Source: Mycobacterium sp. Root135 (lineage in GTDB: Bacteria; Actinomycetota; Actinomycetes; Mycobacteriales; Mycobacteriaceae). Taken from it: DNA of 64,000 nucleotides. The position numbers and the translations under genes were made by a program. Each line of letters starts with the position of its first letter. Within the stretch, counting starts at the first letter, position 1. Below the pieces are notes generated by a model. It had not been told where the DNA came from. It saw only the letters and a program-made list of their open reading frames with translations, and ran no database searches. The stretch covers positions 1,459,873-1,523,872 of the forward strand of contig NZ_LMEZ01000001.1 of NCBI RefSeq assembly GCF_001426545.1, given 5' to 3'. Shown one piece after another: positions 1 through 9,228 of this stretch.

Positions 1-1153
1 ACCGGCCTGCCCGCAGCTGCCGTCGCGGCTCGTGTTCGTCGTCGGACCGCCGGCACCCGTGCTGGCACAGGACGAGGACTGTCTGGTGCTGGACGTCGTC
101 GCACCGCTGCCCGACGGCACCGCCAAGCCGGTGATGGTGTTCTTCCACGGCGGCGCCTACGTCACGGGCAGCGGCCAGGAGTCCATCTACGACATGACGG
201 CCATGGCCGACGAGGGCGACGTCGTCACCGTCACGGTGAACTATCGGCTCGGCATCTTCGGCTACCTCGCGATCGACGGCGTGGCACCGGCGAACCTGGG
301 CCTGCTCGACCAGATCGCCGCACTGCGGTGGGTCAGGGAGAACATCGGCGGCTTCGGTGGCGATCCGGAGAACGTGACCATCGTGGGCCAATCCGCCGGA
401 GCCGACTCGGTCTCATGGCTTATGGTCGCCGACGGCGTCGAGGACCTGTTCCGTCGGGCCATCCTGCAGAGCGCGCCGCTGGGCGTGCAGCGCGGCCGGG
501 CGGCGATGAGCAGCGCCATGGGCGAGGCCGGACGCGGCGCGCTCGGGCCCCGGCCGGACACTCTTGCCACTCAGGATCTGCTGGTCGCCCAGGGCACCGT
601 CGCCGCGGCAGCCGCCGCCTTCGGGACGAGTGCGCAGATGCCGTTCGGACCGCAGTCGGGACATCACCCACTGCCGTCCGAAGACGAGGTGGACGCGCGG
701 CGCCGCGAGGTGGCCGGGCGCATCCCCGTGATGATCGGCACGACGACCGACGACGCCCGACCCTTCGTGATGCTCAACCCACGGATTGACGCACCGCTGG
801 TCGGCTCGACGGCGCAGCGAGCGCTCGGAGCCACTGCCACCGCTCGTCTATTCGCCGGTCCGGCTGCGGCTTTCGCCAAACAGCACCGGCTCGACGGCGG
901 TCGCGCCACGACCTACGTGTTCGATTGGCACCCAAAGGGCAGCCCCCTCGGAGCGTGCCATTGCATCGAACTTCCCTTTCTGATGGGCACATTCGACGCC
1001 TGGTCCCGCGCTCCCATGCTCGGCGCCGATCCCCGGCGGGCACTCGGCGAGCTAGGGCCGCGGATGCGCCGGCTCTGGTGCGATTTCGCCAAGGGCAGGC
1101 GTGACGACGTCGACGAGGACCTACGGCTTCCTGGCGACCTCGCCTGCAACTAA
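1..1153 (+). CDS. Type-B carboxylesterase, 5' truncated by the window
   Basis: Ester hydrolase of the carboxylesterase type-B (alpha/beta hydrolase) family. The frame is open from base 2 with coding-like sequence before the first possible GTG at 32, so the real start lies outside the window. Visible family marks are the DEDCLVLDV block, the oxyanion-hole FFHGGAYVTGS, the NYRLGIFGY and NLGLLDQIAAL blocks, the FGGDPENVTIVGQSAG nucleophile elbow (serine in GQSAG) and a late H in ACHCIELPFL consistent with the catalytic histidine. The C-terminal half is shorter than in typical 500-aa members. Substrate cannot be told from sequence. It converges on the next gene with about 30 bases between them. 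Confidence 0.9.
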   Translation, partial: PACPQLPSRLVFVVGPPAPVLAQDEDCLVLDVVAPLPDGTAKPVMVFFHGGAYVTGSGQESIYDMTAMADEGDVVTVTVNYRLGIFGYLAIDGVAPANLGLLDQIAALRWVRENIGGFGGDPENVTIVGQSAGADSVSWLMVADGVEDLFRRAILQSAPLGVQRGRAAMSSAMGEAGRGALGPRPDTLATQDLLVAQGTVAAAAAAFGTSAQMPFGPQSGHHPLPSEDEVDARRREVAGRIPVMIGTTTDDARPFVMLNPRIDAPLVGSTAQRALGATATARLFAGPAAAFAKQHRLDGGRATTYVFDWHPKGSPLGACHCIELPFLMGTFDAWSRAPMLGADPRRALGELGPRMRRLWCDFAKGRRDDVDEDLRLPGDLACN

Positions 1154-1184
1154 GCCAGGACACGCGGACGTCACGCCGATGGGC

Positions 1185-4100
1185 TCATCTCGTGGGGGTG
1201 AGTTTCGTCGAGAAGTCCAGTGCGCGACTGGGATCGGGGACGTCGTAGGTGATGTTGGTGACGGTGATGACGGAGTTGCCCACCGTGACCGTCATACTGC
1301 CGACGTAGCGCAGCAGCGGTGCCCGGGTCAGCACTTGCACCGAGGTGTTCGCAGGGACGTCGTATGTGGGGGTGGTCCCGGTATAGGTGTTGGTTGTCGA
1401 AAGTGGTTGGCCTGTTGGGGTCTTGATGGTGGCGACGGAGTTCGCCAACGCCAGACCGGTTCTCACCCCGAGTCCGTCCGATGCGTGGGAGACGGCAGTG
1501 TGGACGACGTCGAAGGAGCGAGGCGTGTTCTGCTGGCCCCCGTTGACGTACTGGGCGGGCGTGCCGTCGCGGGTGAGGGCTGGTTGCCACTGCGACCACT
1601 CGGAGGTCGGGTTGCCGACCGGGGTGAACGCGCAGGTCGCCCGCGAATCCTTGGCGCACGCGCCGAGGATCGACGCCGCGTCGGGATCACCGGCGTCGAG
1701 GGTCTTCGTGGTGTTCGGCGCGTCGAGGACCCGGGCTGTCGTCCTGTCAGAGAAATCCACTAGATCAAACAAGCCTTTTTCTACGGCTTGCCAGGCGGTC
1801 CGGTCGTAGGGGTCGATTGGCTCATATGTGCCCGTGCCGCCGGAGTGCGTGATCCAAACGTGGTGGGCGATGTAGCCGAAAAAGTTTCGAGCAGGCATGT
1901 GGATCGTCCAGGTTTCCTGGGTGGGGCTGGTCAGGACGACCCTGACGCTCTTAGCGAAGAAGTTCCCCGGTATTTCCAGGTGCAGGTGGGCTCCGGGGGC
2001 CAGGACGGTGCCTTCGGCGGGGCCACCACCATTGGGGCGACCGTCACCCTCGTAGGTGAGGACCACGTTCTGGGACGTGTCGTTGAACAGGTCGAATCCC
2101 TTGGTGACCGTGGACCATTCCTGCGCGGCGGCGGTCGGCGTCGCGGCGGTGGCCGAGGCGAGGGCTGCGGTGTCGACGACGATCGTGTGGGGTGCGCCGA
2201 CGTCGACCGGGTCGATGGCGCCCTGGAGGTAACCCGCGGTGTAAAGGCTCCCGTCGCCGCCCAGCGCCAAACCCGTTGTGCCACCGGCGACGGCCAACTC
2301 GTCGTCGGCGAACACGCCGGTGGCGATGTCGAGCACCGAGACCGTCGACTTCTCCATGTCCGCGACGTAGGCGCGGGTTCCGGTGGCGTCGATGACCACC
2401 GCCACCGGCGAATCCCCTGCCGCGATCGGCGAACCGATCACCGTCAGGGTGTCCAGGTCGATGATCGAGACGGTGCCGTCATCGGGGGTCATCGTCGAGC
2501 CGGCGTTGGTGACCACCGCGCGGTTGCCTGCCGCGGCGATCCCGGTGGGAGCGTCCCCAACGGCGATCGTCGCGGTCACGGTATTGGTGGTCAGATCCAG
2601 CACGCTCACGGTGTCGTCGTATTCGTTGGTGATCAACGCCCGGTTTCCGCTGATTGCGACACCGTAGGGTCCGTCGCCGACCACCACACGGGTGACGCCG
2701 TAAGTGCCCGTGTCGATCACCGACACCGAGTCTTCGTTGCCGTTGGCCACCACGACGCGGGTCCCCGTGGCGTTGACCGCAATGCCGGTGGCGCCGCTGC
2801 CGACGTACACGTACGGGCGCACGACGGCGTTGGTCGCGGTGTCGAAGACCGTGACGGTGCCGTCGGCGGAGTTGACCACGTAGGCGCGGCCGTCGTCGGC
2901 GACCGCGATGCCCGCGGGGCCGCCGCCCACCGCGATGGAGCCGATCACCGAGCGGGTCGCGATGTCGAGCACCGAGACGCGGCTGTTGGCCGTGTCGGTG
3001 ACGTAGGCGCGCTTCCCGTCCCGGCTCACCGCCACCGCGAAAGGTGTTCCGTTGACGCCCAAGGCATCCCCCGCGCCAACCTGCACGCCCACCGAGACCG
3101 TCGTCACCCCGGCCTGACTCAACAGCCGCACACCTTGGTCCCTGACGGTGACGGTGAAGGTGTCGGTGCCGCCGTCGCGCGCCAACGCGGCATCAGGCGT
3201 GAAGGTGTAGGTGCCGTCACGGTGAACCACGACGCTGCCATGTGTGGGCCCCTGGGCCAGCGCATAGGTCAGCGGGTCGCCGTCCGGATCGGTGGCACCG
3301 ACGACGCCGGTCACCCGGCCGCCGGCGTCTTCACCGATCTGCAGCGGCGAGGCCACCGGTGCCCGGTTGTAGAAGGCCCCCACCGCGGTCCGCCTGAACC
3401 ACTCCACCATCAGCAGCAGCGGGGACGAGTCGGGCGTGACGGGAAGCGGATTGGCGAACGGCGCCAAGATCGCACCGACCACACCTCGGACGGTGTCGAG
3501 CACCATCTGGGGCAGCGACGGCACCTGTGGTGTCACCGCGGCCGGCGTCACGGCCGCGACACCGATCGCGGCGGCCGCCACCTGGACGGCCGACGACGAC
3601 GCGGCGAGCTGACCCTCCGACGTCACACCCGCACGGAACGCGGCCGCGGTACGTGGCTGCGTGTCGGTGTTCGTCGACGCCGCGGGAGAACCCGTCAGCG
3701 CACGGGTCGACGTCGCGGGCGTCTGCGCTTCGCGTCGGGTTTCGTCGTGCAGGCCCCGGTTGGGGGTCGCCGCGACCACGGGTTCGGTGTGCACTGTCTC
3801 CGGAATGGGTGCCACGGGTGGGTCGACGACCTCGGTCCCCGGGGCCTTGGGGTCGACGGGCTGCACAACGGGTGTCGAGGGTGTGAGCACGGGATCGGGG
3901 GGTGACGGGGTCACCGCGACGACGGGGGCGGTGACCGGCGTCGACCCGGTGCTGACCGGGCGGTCATTCGGTGGATTCGGCGACTCCGACCGTGGAGCGG
4001 GAGCGTCGTCGTCGTCGGTGTCGGCCGCGGTCCTTGGGTGGGCGGTGGCAGGTTCGGAGACCGGTTTCGATTCCGCCCGCGGCGTTTTGGCCCTTCCTGC

Positions 4101-4352
4101 GGTGTCGGATCGAGTGGCCGTGCCGGACGCAGCGGACGTACCACCTGTGGGTCGTCCCCCCTGTCCGGCCGCCGACGTCGCACCGGCCCCCGAACCCGAC
4201 GCGGTGTGCGAGGACGCATCCGACGACGCAGACGAGTTCACCGACGGGGCATCTCCGTCAGCCCAGGCGACGGGACTGGCAGACACGGCCGCCCCGATTC
4301 CCAACGCGACGGCCAACGCACCGACACGACCCACATACTGGGCGTAGTTCAC
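1185..4352 (-). CDS. Secreted YVTN beta-propeller protein with cadherin-like domain and novel C-terminal region
   Basis: Exported surface protein of 1055 aa; function unknown. The GTG start at 4352 is preceded by a GGGGGAG ribosome site. Residues 1-32 are a signal peptide containing GRVGALAVALGIG. Residues about 33-250 are a Ser/Thr/Pro-rich linker. A mycobacterial helical block follows (about 270-335), then a VCBS/cadherin-like domain (EDAGGRVTGVVGATDPDGD, about 340-420). Seven YVTN-type repeats (for example SRVSVLDIATRSVIGSIAVG) fit a closed 7-bladed propeller at about 430-700. The last 340 or so residues, rich in Trp and aromatic residues, match no domain I can name. The N-terminal design recurs in the phosphodiesterase at 38911-41040. 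Binding or scaffolding on the cell surface is inference. Confidence 0.85.
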   Translation of the reverse strand: MNYAQYVGRVGALAVALGIGAAVSASPVAWADGDAPSVNSSASSDASSHTASGSGAGATSAAGQGGRPTGGTSAASGTATRSDTAGRAKTPRAESKPVSEPATAHPRTAADTDDDDAPAPRSESPNPPNDRPVSTGSTPVTAPVVAVTPSPPDPVLTPSTPVVQPVDPKAPGTEVVDPPVAPIPETVHTEPVVAATPNRGLHDETRREAQTPATSTRALTGSPAASTNTDTQPRTAAAFRAGVTSEGQLAASSSAVQVAAAAIGVAAVTPAAVTPQVPSLPQMVLDTVRGVVGAILAPFANPLPVTPDSSPLLLMVEWFRRTAVGAFYNRAPVASPLQIGEDAGGRVTGVVGATDPDGDPLTYALAQGPTHGSVVVHRDGTYTFTPDAALARDGGTDTFTVTVRDQGVRLLSQAGVTTVSVGVQVGAGDALGVNGTPFAVAVSRDGKRAYVTDTANSRVSVLDIATRSVIGSIAVGGGPAGIAVADDGRAYVVNSADGTVTVFDTATNAVVRPYVYVGSGATGIAVNATGTRVVVANGNEDSVSVIDTGTYGVTRVVVGDGPYGVAISGNRALITNEYDDTVSVLDLTTNTVTATIAVGDAPTGIAAAGNRAVVTNAGSTMTPDDGTVSIIDLDTLTVIGSPIAAGDSPVAVVIDATGTRAYVADMEKSTVSVLDIATGVFADDELAVAGGTTGLALGGDGSLYTAGYLQGAIDPVDVGAPHTIVVDTAALASATAATPTAAAQEWSTVTKGFDLFNDTSQNVVLTYEGDGRPNGGGPAEGTVLAPGAHLHLEIPGNFFAKSVRVVLTSPTQETWTIHMPARNFFGYIAHHVWITHSGGTGTYEPIDPYDRTAWQAVEKGLFDLVDFSDRTTARVLDAPNTTKTLDAGDPDAASILGACAKDSRATCAFTPVGNPTSEWSQWQPALTRDGTPAQYVNGGQQNTPRSFDVVHTAVSHASDGLGVRTGLALANSVATIKTPTGQPLSTTNTYTGTTPTYDVPANTSVQVLTRAPLLRYVGSMTVTVGNSVITVTNITYDVPDPSRALDFSTKLTPTR

Positions 4353-4814
4353 CGACAGCTCCCCCGACGTCCACGACGATCACCAGGTCGGCTTCGCGGC
4401 CGACACCTCCCCGGATCCCCCCGGGACTAATTGACGATAGCGAAAGCTCTCGGCGGGCGCGCAGCAAACACCCAATCCGCATCGACTCCTTCCGGCGGGA
4501 CGCCAGTGGTGTCGGCTCTCGTCCAGCTCCGACTGAAACTGTCGTGGGGCTGTGGAGCCTCAGGTGGCAGTCGTGCTTAGGTGCCGGGAATGGATGCCCG
4601 CCATCACGTCGAGCAGTGCGGCGACCTCACTGCATTCAGGGGTCCTGCGCGCGGCACTCAAGGTTCTTCTCAGACAGTCGATCTCGGACATCGTCGTCGA
4701 CCTGAACCGTCCCCGACGGTGTCCCGCCAGGGACGTGAGCGCGTGCACTTGCCGCCCCACTCAATCCTCCTTGCGGCCACTTGGGATCCCTCTTGCCACC
4801 GGTTAGGTCGAGGA
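4353..4814. other. 462-bp intergenic region without a convincing gene
   Basis: This gap separates the start of the propeller gene from the stop of the histidine kinase gene (both minus strand), so it should hold the promoter of the propeller gene. A TATCGT hexamer on the minus strand near 4435 could be a -10 element, but no good -35 is seen. A 43-codon minus-strand open frame (4560-4691, beginning MSEIDCLRRTL) has no clear ribosome site and is not called as a gene. No repeat or RNA structure was recognised. Confidence 0.5.
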
Positions 4815-6209
4815 CTAGGCCGGCGACGGCGTCAACACGCCGTCCCACTTCGACTCCTGGCTCGGCAACCGAAGCAACAACCGGGCACCGCCGAGTGGGC
4901 TGACGTCGAGTTCCGCTGAGCCACCGTGCAATTCGGCCTGCTGGGCGACGAGGGCCAGACCCAGTCCCGAGCCCGACCTCGAGGCGGTGGTGCCGCGGGC
5001 GAAGCGTTCGAACACCGCGGCGCGCTCGTCCTCGGGAACACCGGCGCCGTTGTCGTCGACGGCAATCTCGACTCCCGCCACCGAGCTCACCACGCTGAGG
5101 CGAATCTCCGTGGCGTCACCGTGTTTGACGGCGTTGGCGATCGCGTTGTCGATCACCAGACGAAGACCGGCGGGCAGCCCCACGATCAGCTTGGACGGCG
5201 ACGGCGCGAGGGTGACGCGGAGGTCGGGATAGACGCGCTGGGCGTCGTGGGCCGCGCGGTCGAGCATCTCGGTGACGTCGAAGGAGACGAAGTCGTCGGC
5301 CGTGGTGAGCTCACCCTGGGCCAGGCGTTCCAGAGCCGTCAGCGTCGCCTCGATCCTGCCCTGCGTGCGCACCACGTCGCTGATGACTTCGTCGCGCTGT
5401 TCGGCGGCGAGGTCCAGGGTGGACAGCACCTCCAGGTTGGTGCGCATCGCCGTCAGCGGGGTCCGCAGCTCGTGGGACGCGACGGCGGCGAAGTCGCGCG
5501 CGGACTCCAGCGCGGCCTTGGTCCGCTGCTGCTCGGTGCCGATGCGGGCGAGCATGCCCTCCACCGCCTCGGCGATCTCGACGGCCTCGCGCACGCCGCG
5601 CACCTGAACCTCGTCGGGCATCGATTGGGCGTTGATGGCGCGGGCCTGCTGGGCAAGCAACCGGAACGGCACGATCATCAGCAACGAGATCACCCAGCCG
5701 ACCAACACGGTTCCGGCGATCACGCCACTGCAGATCAGCAGGACTCTCAGGTGCAGTTCGTCGATCCGGTGCTGCGTCTCGGCCAGCGGCGCACCAAGCG
5801 CGATCGAGCCGACACCCGCCGCGAACGTGCGCACCCGGTACTGCACGCCGTCGATCTCGGTGGTGGCGTACCCGTCGGCGAGTTCGGGCAGGACGACGTC
5901 GTTCGGCACCGAGACGGTGATGCCGCCGATGCGAGCGGTGCGGACCACGTTGCCGTCGGGCTTGGGCTGACGAACGTCGGTGTTGGGCGTGCTGCTCAGC
6001 AGATTGCTGACGTCGCCGAGGCTGCTCACCGAGTCGAGCCGACGGTCGAGCTGGCTGTACTGGTCGTCGGTCACGCCCACCCACACCCAGGTGCCGAGCA
6101 CGACGACCAGGATGATGACCGACAGGGCCGAGGTGACGACGATCGCGCGCAGCGACAGCACGCGAATCAGTGGCCCAAGCAGCCGGTAGACGCGGTCGTT
6201 GAGTTCCAC
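4815..6209 (-). CDS. PrrB-like sensor histidine kinase, no adjacent response regulator
   Basis: Membrane sensor kinase of 464 aa. There is a TM segment at about 25-46, an extracytoplasmic region, a second TM at about 153-181, HAMP, and an HisKA box with phospho-acceptor H246 in ASHELRTPLTAM. The HATPase domain has N, G1 and G2 boxes (NAIANAVKHG, DDNGAGVPEDE, GSGLGLALV). The kinase core closely resembles M. tuberculosis PrrB as I recall it, including the TNLEVLSTLDL and ALERLAQGEL stretches. PrrB normally follows prrA, but here the upstream gene is an FHA protein 81 bases away and no response regulator is present in the neighbourhood. The GTG start lacks a strong ribosome site. It may be a PrrB paralogue co-opted by the PknG-like locus, which is inference. 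Confidence 0.9.
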   Translation of the reverse strand: MELNDRVYRLLGPLIRVLSLRAIVVTSALSVIILVVVLGTWVWVGVTDDQYSQLDRRLDSVSSLGDVSNLLSSTPNTDVRQPKPDGNVVRTARIGGITVSVPNDVVLPELADGYATTEIDGVQYRVRTFAAGVGSIALGAPLAETQHRIDELHLRVLLICSGVIAGTVLVGWVISLLMIVPFRLLAQQARAINAQSMPDEVQVRGVREAVEIAEAVEGMLARIGTEQQRTKAALESARDFAAVASHELRTPLTAMRTNLEVLSTLDLAAEQRDEVISDVVRTQGRIEATLTALERLAQGELTTADDFVSFDVTEMLDRAAHDAQRVYPDLRVTLAPSPSKLIVGLPAGLRLVIDNAIANAVKHGDATEIRLSVVSSVAGVEIAVDDNGAGVPEDERAAVFERFARGTTASRSGSGLGLALVAQQAELHGGSAELDVSPLGGARLLLRLPSQESKWDGVLTPSPA

Positions 6210-6290
6210 TAGCGAAGCCGCACGACAAGCCCTGCGGTGACCTGCGGGGTTAGTCGGGCAGGCAGATCGTCGATCAACACGTGCACCAGG

Positions 6291-6902
6291 TTACTGACCC
6301 GGGTCCGTCGTGATCGTGATGGTGGTCCAGGCGCCGACGTGGATGCGGTCGCCGTCGGCGAGAGGAGTCTCCACGCCCTCACCCAGCAGATCCTCGCTCT
6401 CGTTGAGGCTGGTGCCGTTGGTGGAGCCGAGGTCGGTGATCGTCGGCCCGGTGTCACGGATCCGCAGCACCGCGTGCTGGGTGGACACGCCACGGTCGGC
6501 GGGCTGCAGCCCGAGGTCGACCTCCGGCGTCACGCCCTGGTCGCGGTTGTGCCGTCCGATCAACGCGGTGTCGTTCTGCAGGGCGATCCGGCGTTCGGGG
6601 AAGAACTGCGGGAAGTCGACGGTGTCGGGCCCACCGCGGGCCACCACGCGGTCGTAGAACGCCCGGTCGGCCGTCACGACCGCGGTCCAGCTCACCGCCC
6701 CCTGGACGGGCGTCGCAGGAGCGGGCAGCGCCGAGTCGTGGCCGCACGTCTCGCAGAACCGTCCGCTGACCGAGGCCCCGCACGCGGGGCAGGTCTTCGC
6801 CCCGGCTGCGGGCGCCGGCGCGGCAGGCGACCCGATCGGCGCCCCGCACACGTCGCAGTAGTCCTGGGCAGTCGAGGTATGTCCCTCTGCGCAGATCGCC
6901 AT
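6291..6902 (-). CDS. FHA-domain protein with two zinc ribbons
   Basis: Phosphothreonine-reader candidate of 203 aa. The N-terminus carries two ribbon-like clusters, C4/H8/C16/C19 and C38/C41/C50/C53. A middle segment follows, then a C-terminal FHA domain with the ligand-binding signature residues: GRH, the S-T-Q-H stretch and LGSTNGT. The ATG overlaps the stop of the VWA gene by one base, so it is the last gene of the tightly packed kinase operon. By position it resembles GarA, the FHA substrate of PknG, but it has no GarA-like ETTS phospho-motif, and its zinc ribbons resemble those on the kinase and phosphatase of the same operon. A role as reader or adaptor of kinase output is inference. 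Confidence 0.9.
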   Translation of the reverse strand: MAICAEGHTSTAQDYCDVCGAPIGSPAAPAPAAGAKTCPACGASVSGRFCETCGHDSALPAPATPVQGAVSWTAVVTADRAFYDRVVARGGPDTVDFPQFFPERRIALQNDTALIGRHNRDQGVTPEVDLGLQPADRGVSTQHAVLRIRDTGPTITDLGSTNGTSLNESEDLLGEGVETPLADGDRIHVGAWTTITITTDPGQ

Positions 6903-8206
6903 CAGGCGGGGTTCTCCTTCCGCACTCGGGCGGTCTTCGTCGACCGCGCGTCGAGCGCCATCTCGTCGGCCGCCGCCACCTCACGTTTGAGCCGGGCCGT
7001 TCCGGTCCGCTCGTCGACGTCGATGACCTTGCCGAGTTCGGCCACCTTGTCGTCGTTGCCCGACTCCACGGCCAACTCCATGGCGCGTTGCAGTTTGGCC
7101 GTCGCGGTCGCCACGTCGCCGTCACGACGCGCCGCCAGACCCTGCTGCACGGCGTCGGCCAACTCCGCCTGCCCGGTGTAGTGCGCCACCCGACGGTTGA
7201 TCCTCGCCGACAACGCCACCTCGGCCGTCCACAACGCGTTGACGAGACCCTGCCCGAGGACCTGGTCGCCTGCGACGACGGTCATCCTGGCTGCCAGCTT
7301 CTCCTTGCCTGCCGCAGCGGGTTCGACGGCGACCTGGACGTGGTAGTCGCGATCCTCGGCTCCCCACGAGCCGAGCGGGTACTCCCCGATCTGCGCACTC
7401 ACCTCCACCCGCCGGTGGGTCAGGTCCTCGACGGTCGGGGCGACCTGCTTGACGAATTCGACGGTGGCGCCCGCGGGCGTCCAGACCCGCAGGGTCAGGT
7501 CGGGTATCGACTTGCCCATCGACGTGCGCATCATCGCCGCGAAGTCCTCGGCGAGGTCGTCGGCGTCGGCGACGATGTCCACGGTGCCCATCAACGCCGA
7601 GGAGATGGAACGCAATTCGTCGACGCGCCATGCGGTTCCCACTCCACGGCAGTCGCAGGTGAACCGCCCGACGCTCAGCGCGATCTCCTGCTGTAGCTGC
7701 TCCGGCGTCTCGTGCTCGTCCTTGCCGTCGGTCAACAGGATCGCGTGGGTGAGCGCTCCCGGGTATTGGCCGACGATGTCGCGGACGTAGGCGAGCCAGG
7801 TGCCCATCGCGGTGCCGCCGTTGGGCCACAGACCGTCGACCACCCTGGCCGCCTCCGCCTTGGTCGCCGCGTTCGCCTGCGTCGGCACCCCGTCCAGCGG
7901 GTAGACCGGTGCGGCGCTTGCGGTTCCGGCGACGACGATGAAGTACGTCCCGTCGCTGAGTTCGTCGATTGCGGCCACGGTGGCGCGCTTGGCGCCGTCG
8001 AACTTGCCCGCGGGCTTGAGCATCGACGTCGAGCAGTCGACGATGATCGCCTCGACGCGTTCGGTGGGGGCGGCGTCGACCGCGGTGTCGCTGCCCACGG
8101 TGATGCTGACGATCGCGTCGACCGTTCCGGACCCCTCGGGCAGGTACGGGTTGTGGTCGACGTCTACGGAAAATCCCGGGACGCCCTCTTGCCCAGCTGA
8201 ACTCAT
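6902..8206 (-). CDS. VWA-domain protein of the PknG-like operon
   Basis: Cytoplasmic von Willebrand A protein of 434 aa with an apparently intact MIDAS metal site: DCSTS at residues 57-61, the GGT of NGGTAMGTW, and the D of LLTDGKDE. After the VWA fold (about 50-230) comes a beta-rich region and then a C-terminal helical part that looks TPR-like (AELADAVQQGLAARRDGDV). There is no signal peptide or TM segment. The ATG at 8206 overlaps the phosphatase stop (ATGA), which fixes the start. VWA proteins with MIDAS usually mediate divalent-ion-dependent protein contacts, so a scaffold for kinase, phosphatase and FHA protein is a reasonable inference. Confidence 0.88.
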   Translation of the reverse strand: MSSAGQEGVPGFSVDVDHNPYLPEGSGTVDAIVSITVGSDTAVDAAPTERVEAIIVDCSTSMLKPAGKFDGAKRATVAAIDELSDGTYFIVVAGTASAAPVYPLDGVPTQANAATKAEAARVVDGLWPNGGTAMGTWLAYVRDIVGQYPGALTHAILLTDGKDEHETPEQLQQEIALSVGRFTCDCRGVGTAWRVDELRSISSALMGTVDIVADADDLAEDFAAMMRTSMGKSIPDLTLRVWTPAGATVEFVKQVAPTVEDLTHRRVEVSAQIGEYPLGSWGAEDRDYHVQVAVEPAAAGKEKLAARMTVVAGDQVLGQGLVNALWTAEVALSARINRRVAHYTGQAELADAVQQGLAARRDGDVATATAKLQRAMELAVESGNDDKVAELGKVIDVDERTGTARLKREVAAADEMALDARSTKTARVRKENPA

Positions 8207-9228
8207 GTGTTTGCTCCGATCGGAATCACTGCGACGGTGATGTTGTCGTTGCCGCCGGCCTGAATGGCGAAGTCGGTGAGTGCGCGTGCCGCCGCCGCCG
8301 GGTCGACGCCCGAGCAGAATCGGGCGATGTCGGCGGCGTCGGGCAGGTAGTTCCACAATCCGTCCGAACACAGCAGCAGCGTTCCTGGGCCCGTGACGGT
8401 GAGGGTCTGCACGCTCGACTCCGCCCACGGCTGCGCCTCGGCGTCGGCGCCCAGCCATCGGGTGATGGTGTGCGCGCCCCGCTGCACCAGCTCCGAATCG
8501 GGTGCGGCGCCAGCCGTCATCAGTTCCTGGGACACCGAGTCGTCGAGCGTGAGCTGCCGCGCCGGTCCCGGCGATTCGGGCAGCCAATAGGCCCGGCTGT
8601 CCCCCACGTTGCCCACCGTGATCTCCACGGCACGTTCGCCCTTCGACACGACGGCCGCACCGGTGTAGGTACACGACGGGGCATTCTGCGGGTCGAGGCC
8701 CGTCGCGGCGTCGGCGGCCGCCCTGGTCGCGGCGGCGAGCCCCGCGACGACCGCCGCGCGGGTCGTGCCCGCGTCGGCCAACTCCGCCAGCATGCCCTCG
8801 ACGCCCGCCTTGGACGCGGCAGCCGACGCCACCTGCGGCTCACCGGAGGTCGAGACGCCGTCACATACCACGACCGCGAACGCCTCCAGTCGGCCGGGAA
8901 CGCCGGTGACCGTTCCCGCCGCCGCGGCGTCCTCGTTGCGCGAGTGGAGCAGGCCGCGGTCGGTGACGAGCGCCATCGCCCCCAGCTGCGCCTCGTCGCG
9001 GTCGGGTGCGGCGCGGCGGTGACCGCACGCGGTGCAGTAACCGTCGGAGAACGCGTCGTTGCCGCAGTCGGCGCACGCTCCCTCGAGCGGTACCGGTCGC
9101 GGGATGGCCACGCGGTCGAAGATCGGCTTGGGCACCTCGAAGAGTGGCCCGCCGCAACCCTCACAGAACCGGTCCGACGCCCCCACCGGTGCCGCACACG
9201 CGGAGCACGTCCCCGGCGCCCCAGTCAT
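8203..9228 (-). CDS. PP2C-family Ser/Thr phosphatase with two N-terminal zinc ribbons
   Basis: Predicted metal-dependent phosphoprotein phosphatase of 341 aa. Two zinc-ribbon-like knuckles (C8/C11/C22/C25 and C52/C55/C65/C68) precede a PP2C domain with the expected metal-binding motifs: RNED near residue 100, VCDG near 123, GNVGDSRAYW, LLLCSDGLW and GGNDNITV. It is cytoplasmic, lacking the TM and sensor domain of PstP. The ATG at 9228 overlaps the kinase stop (ATGA). Sitting directly behind a PknG-like kinase, it probably reverses that kinase's phosphorylation. PknG of M. tuberculosis has no dedicated phosphatase in its operon, so this is an added component. Confidence 0.92.
   Translation of the reverse strand: MTGAPGTCSACAAPVGASDRFCEGCGGPLFEVPKPIFDRVAIPRPVPLEGACADCGNDAFSDGYCTACGHRRAAPDRDEAQLGAMALVTDRGLLHSRNEDAAAAGTVTGVPGRLEAFAVVVCDGVSTSGEPQVASAAASKAGVEGMLAELADAGTTRAAVVAGLAAATRAAADAATGLDPQNAPSCTYTGAAVVSKGERAVEITVGNVGDSRAYWLPESPGPARQLTLDDSVSQELMTAGAAPDSELVQRGAHTITRWLGADAEAQPWAESSVQTLTVTGPGTLLLCSDGLWNYLPDAADIARFCSGVDPAAAARALTDFAIQAGGNDNITVAVIPIGANT

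Noticed and set aside
1788..3905. Plus-strand open frame of about 700 codons opposite the propeller gene
   Set aside because: Its translation is Gly/Arg/His/Asp-rich mirror-image sequence typical of antisense frames in high-GC DNA, while the minus strand has a signal peptide and clear YVTN repeats.
4560..4691. 43-codon minus-strand frame in the large intergenic region
   Set aside because: No ribosome site, no recognisable motif and no positional support.
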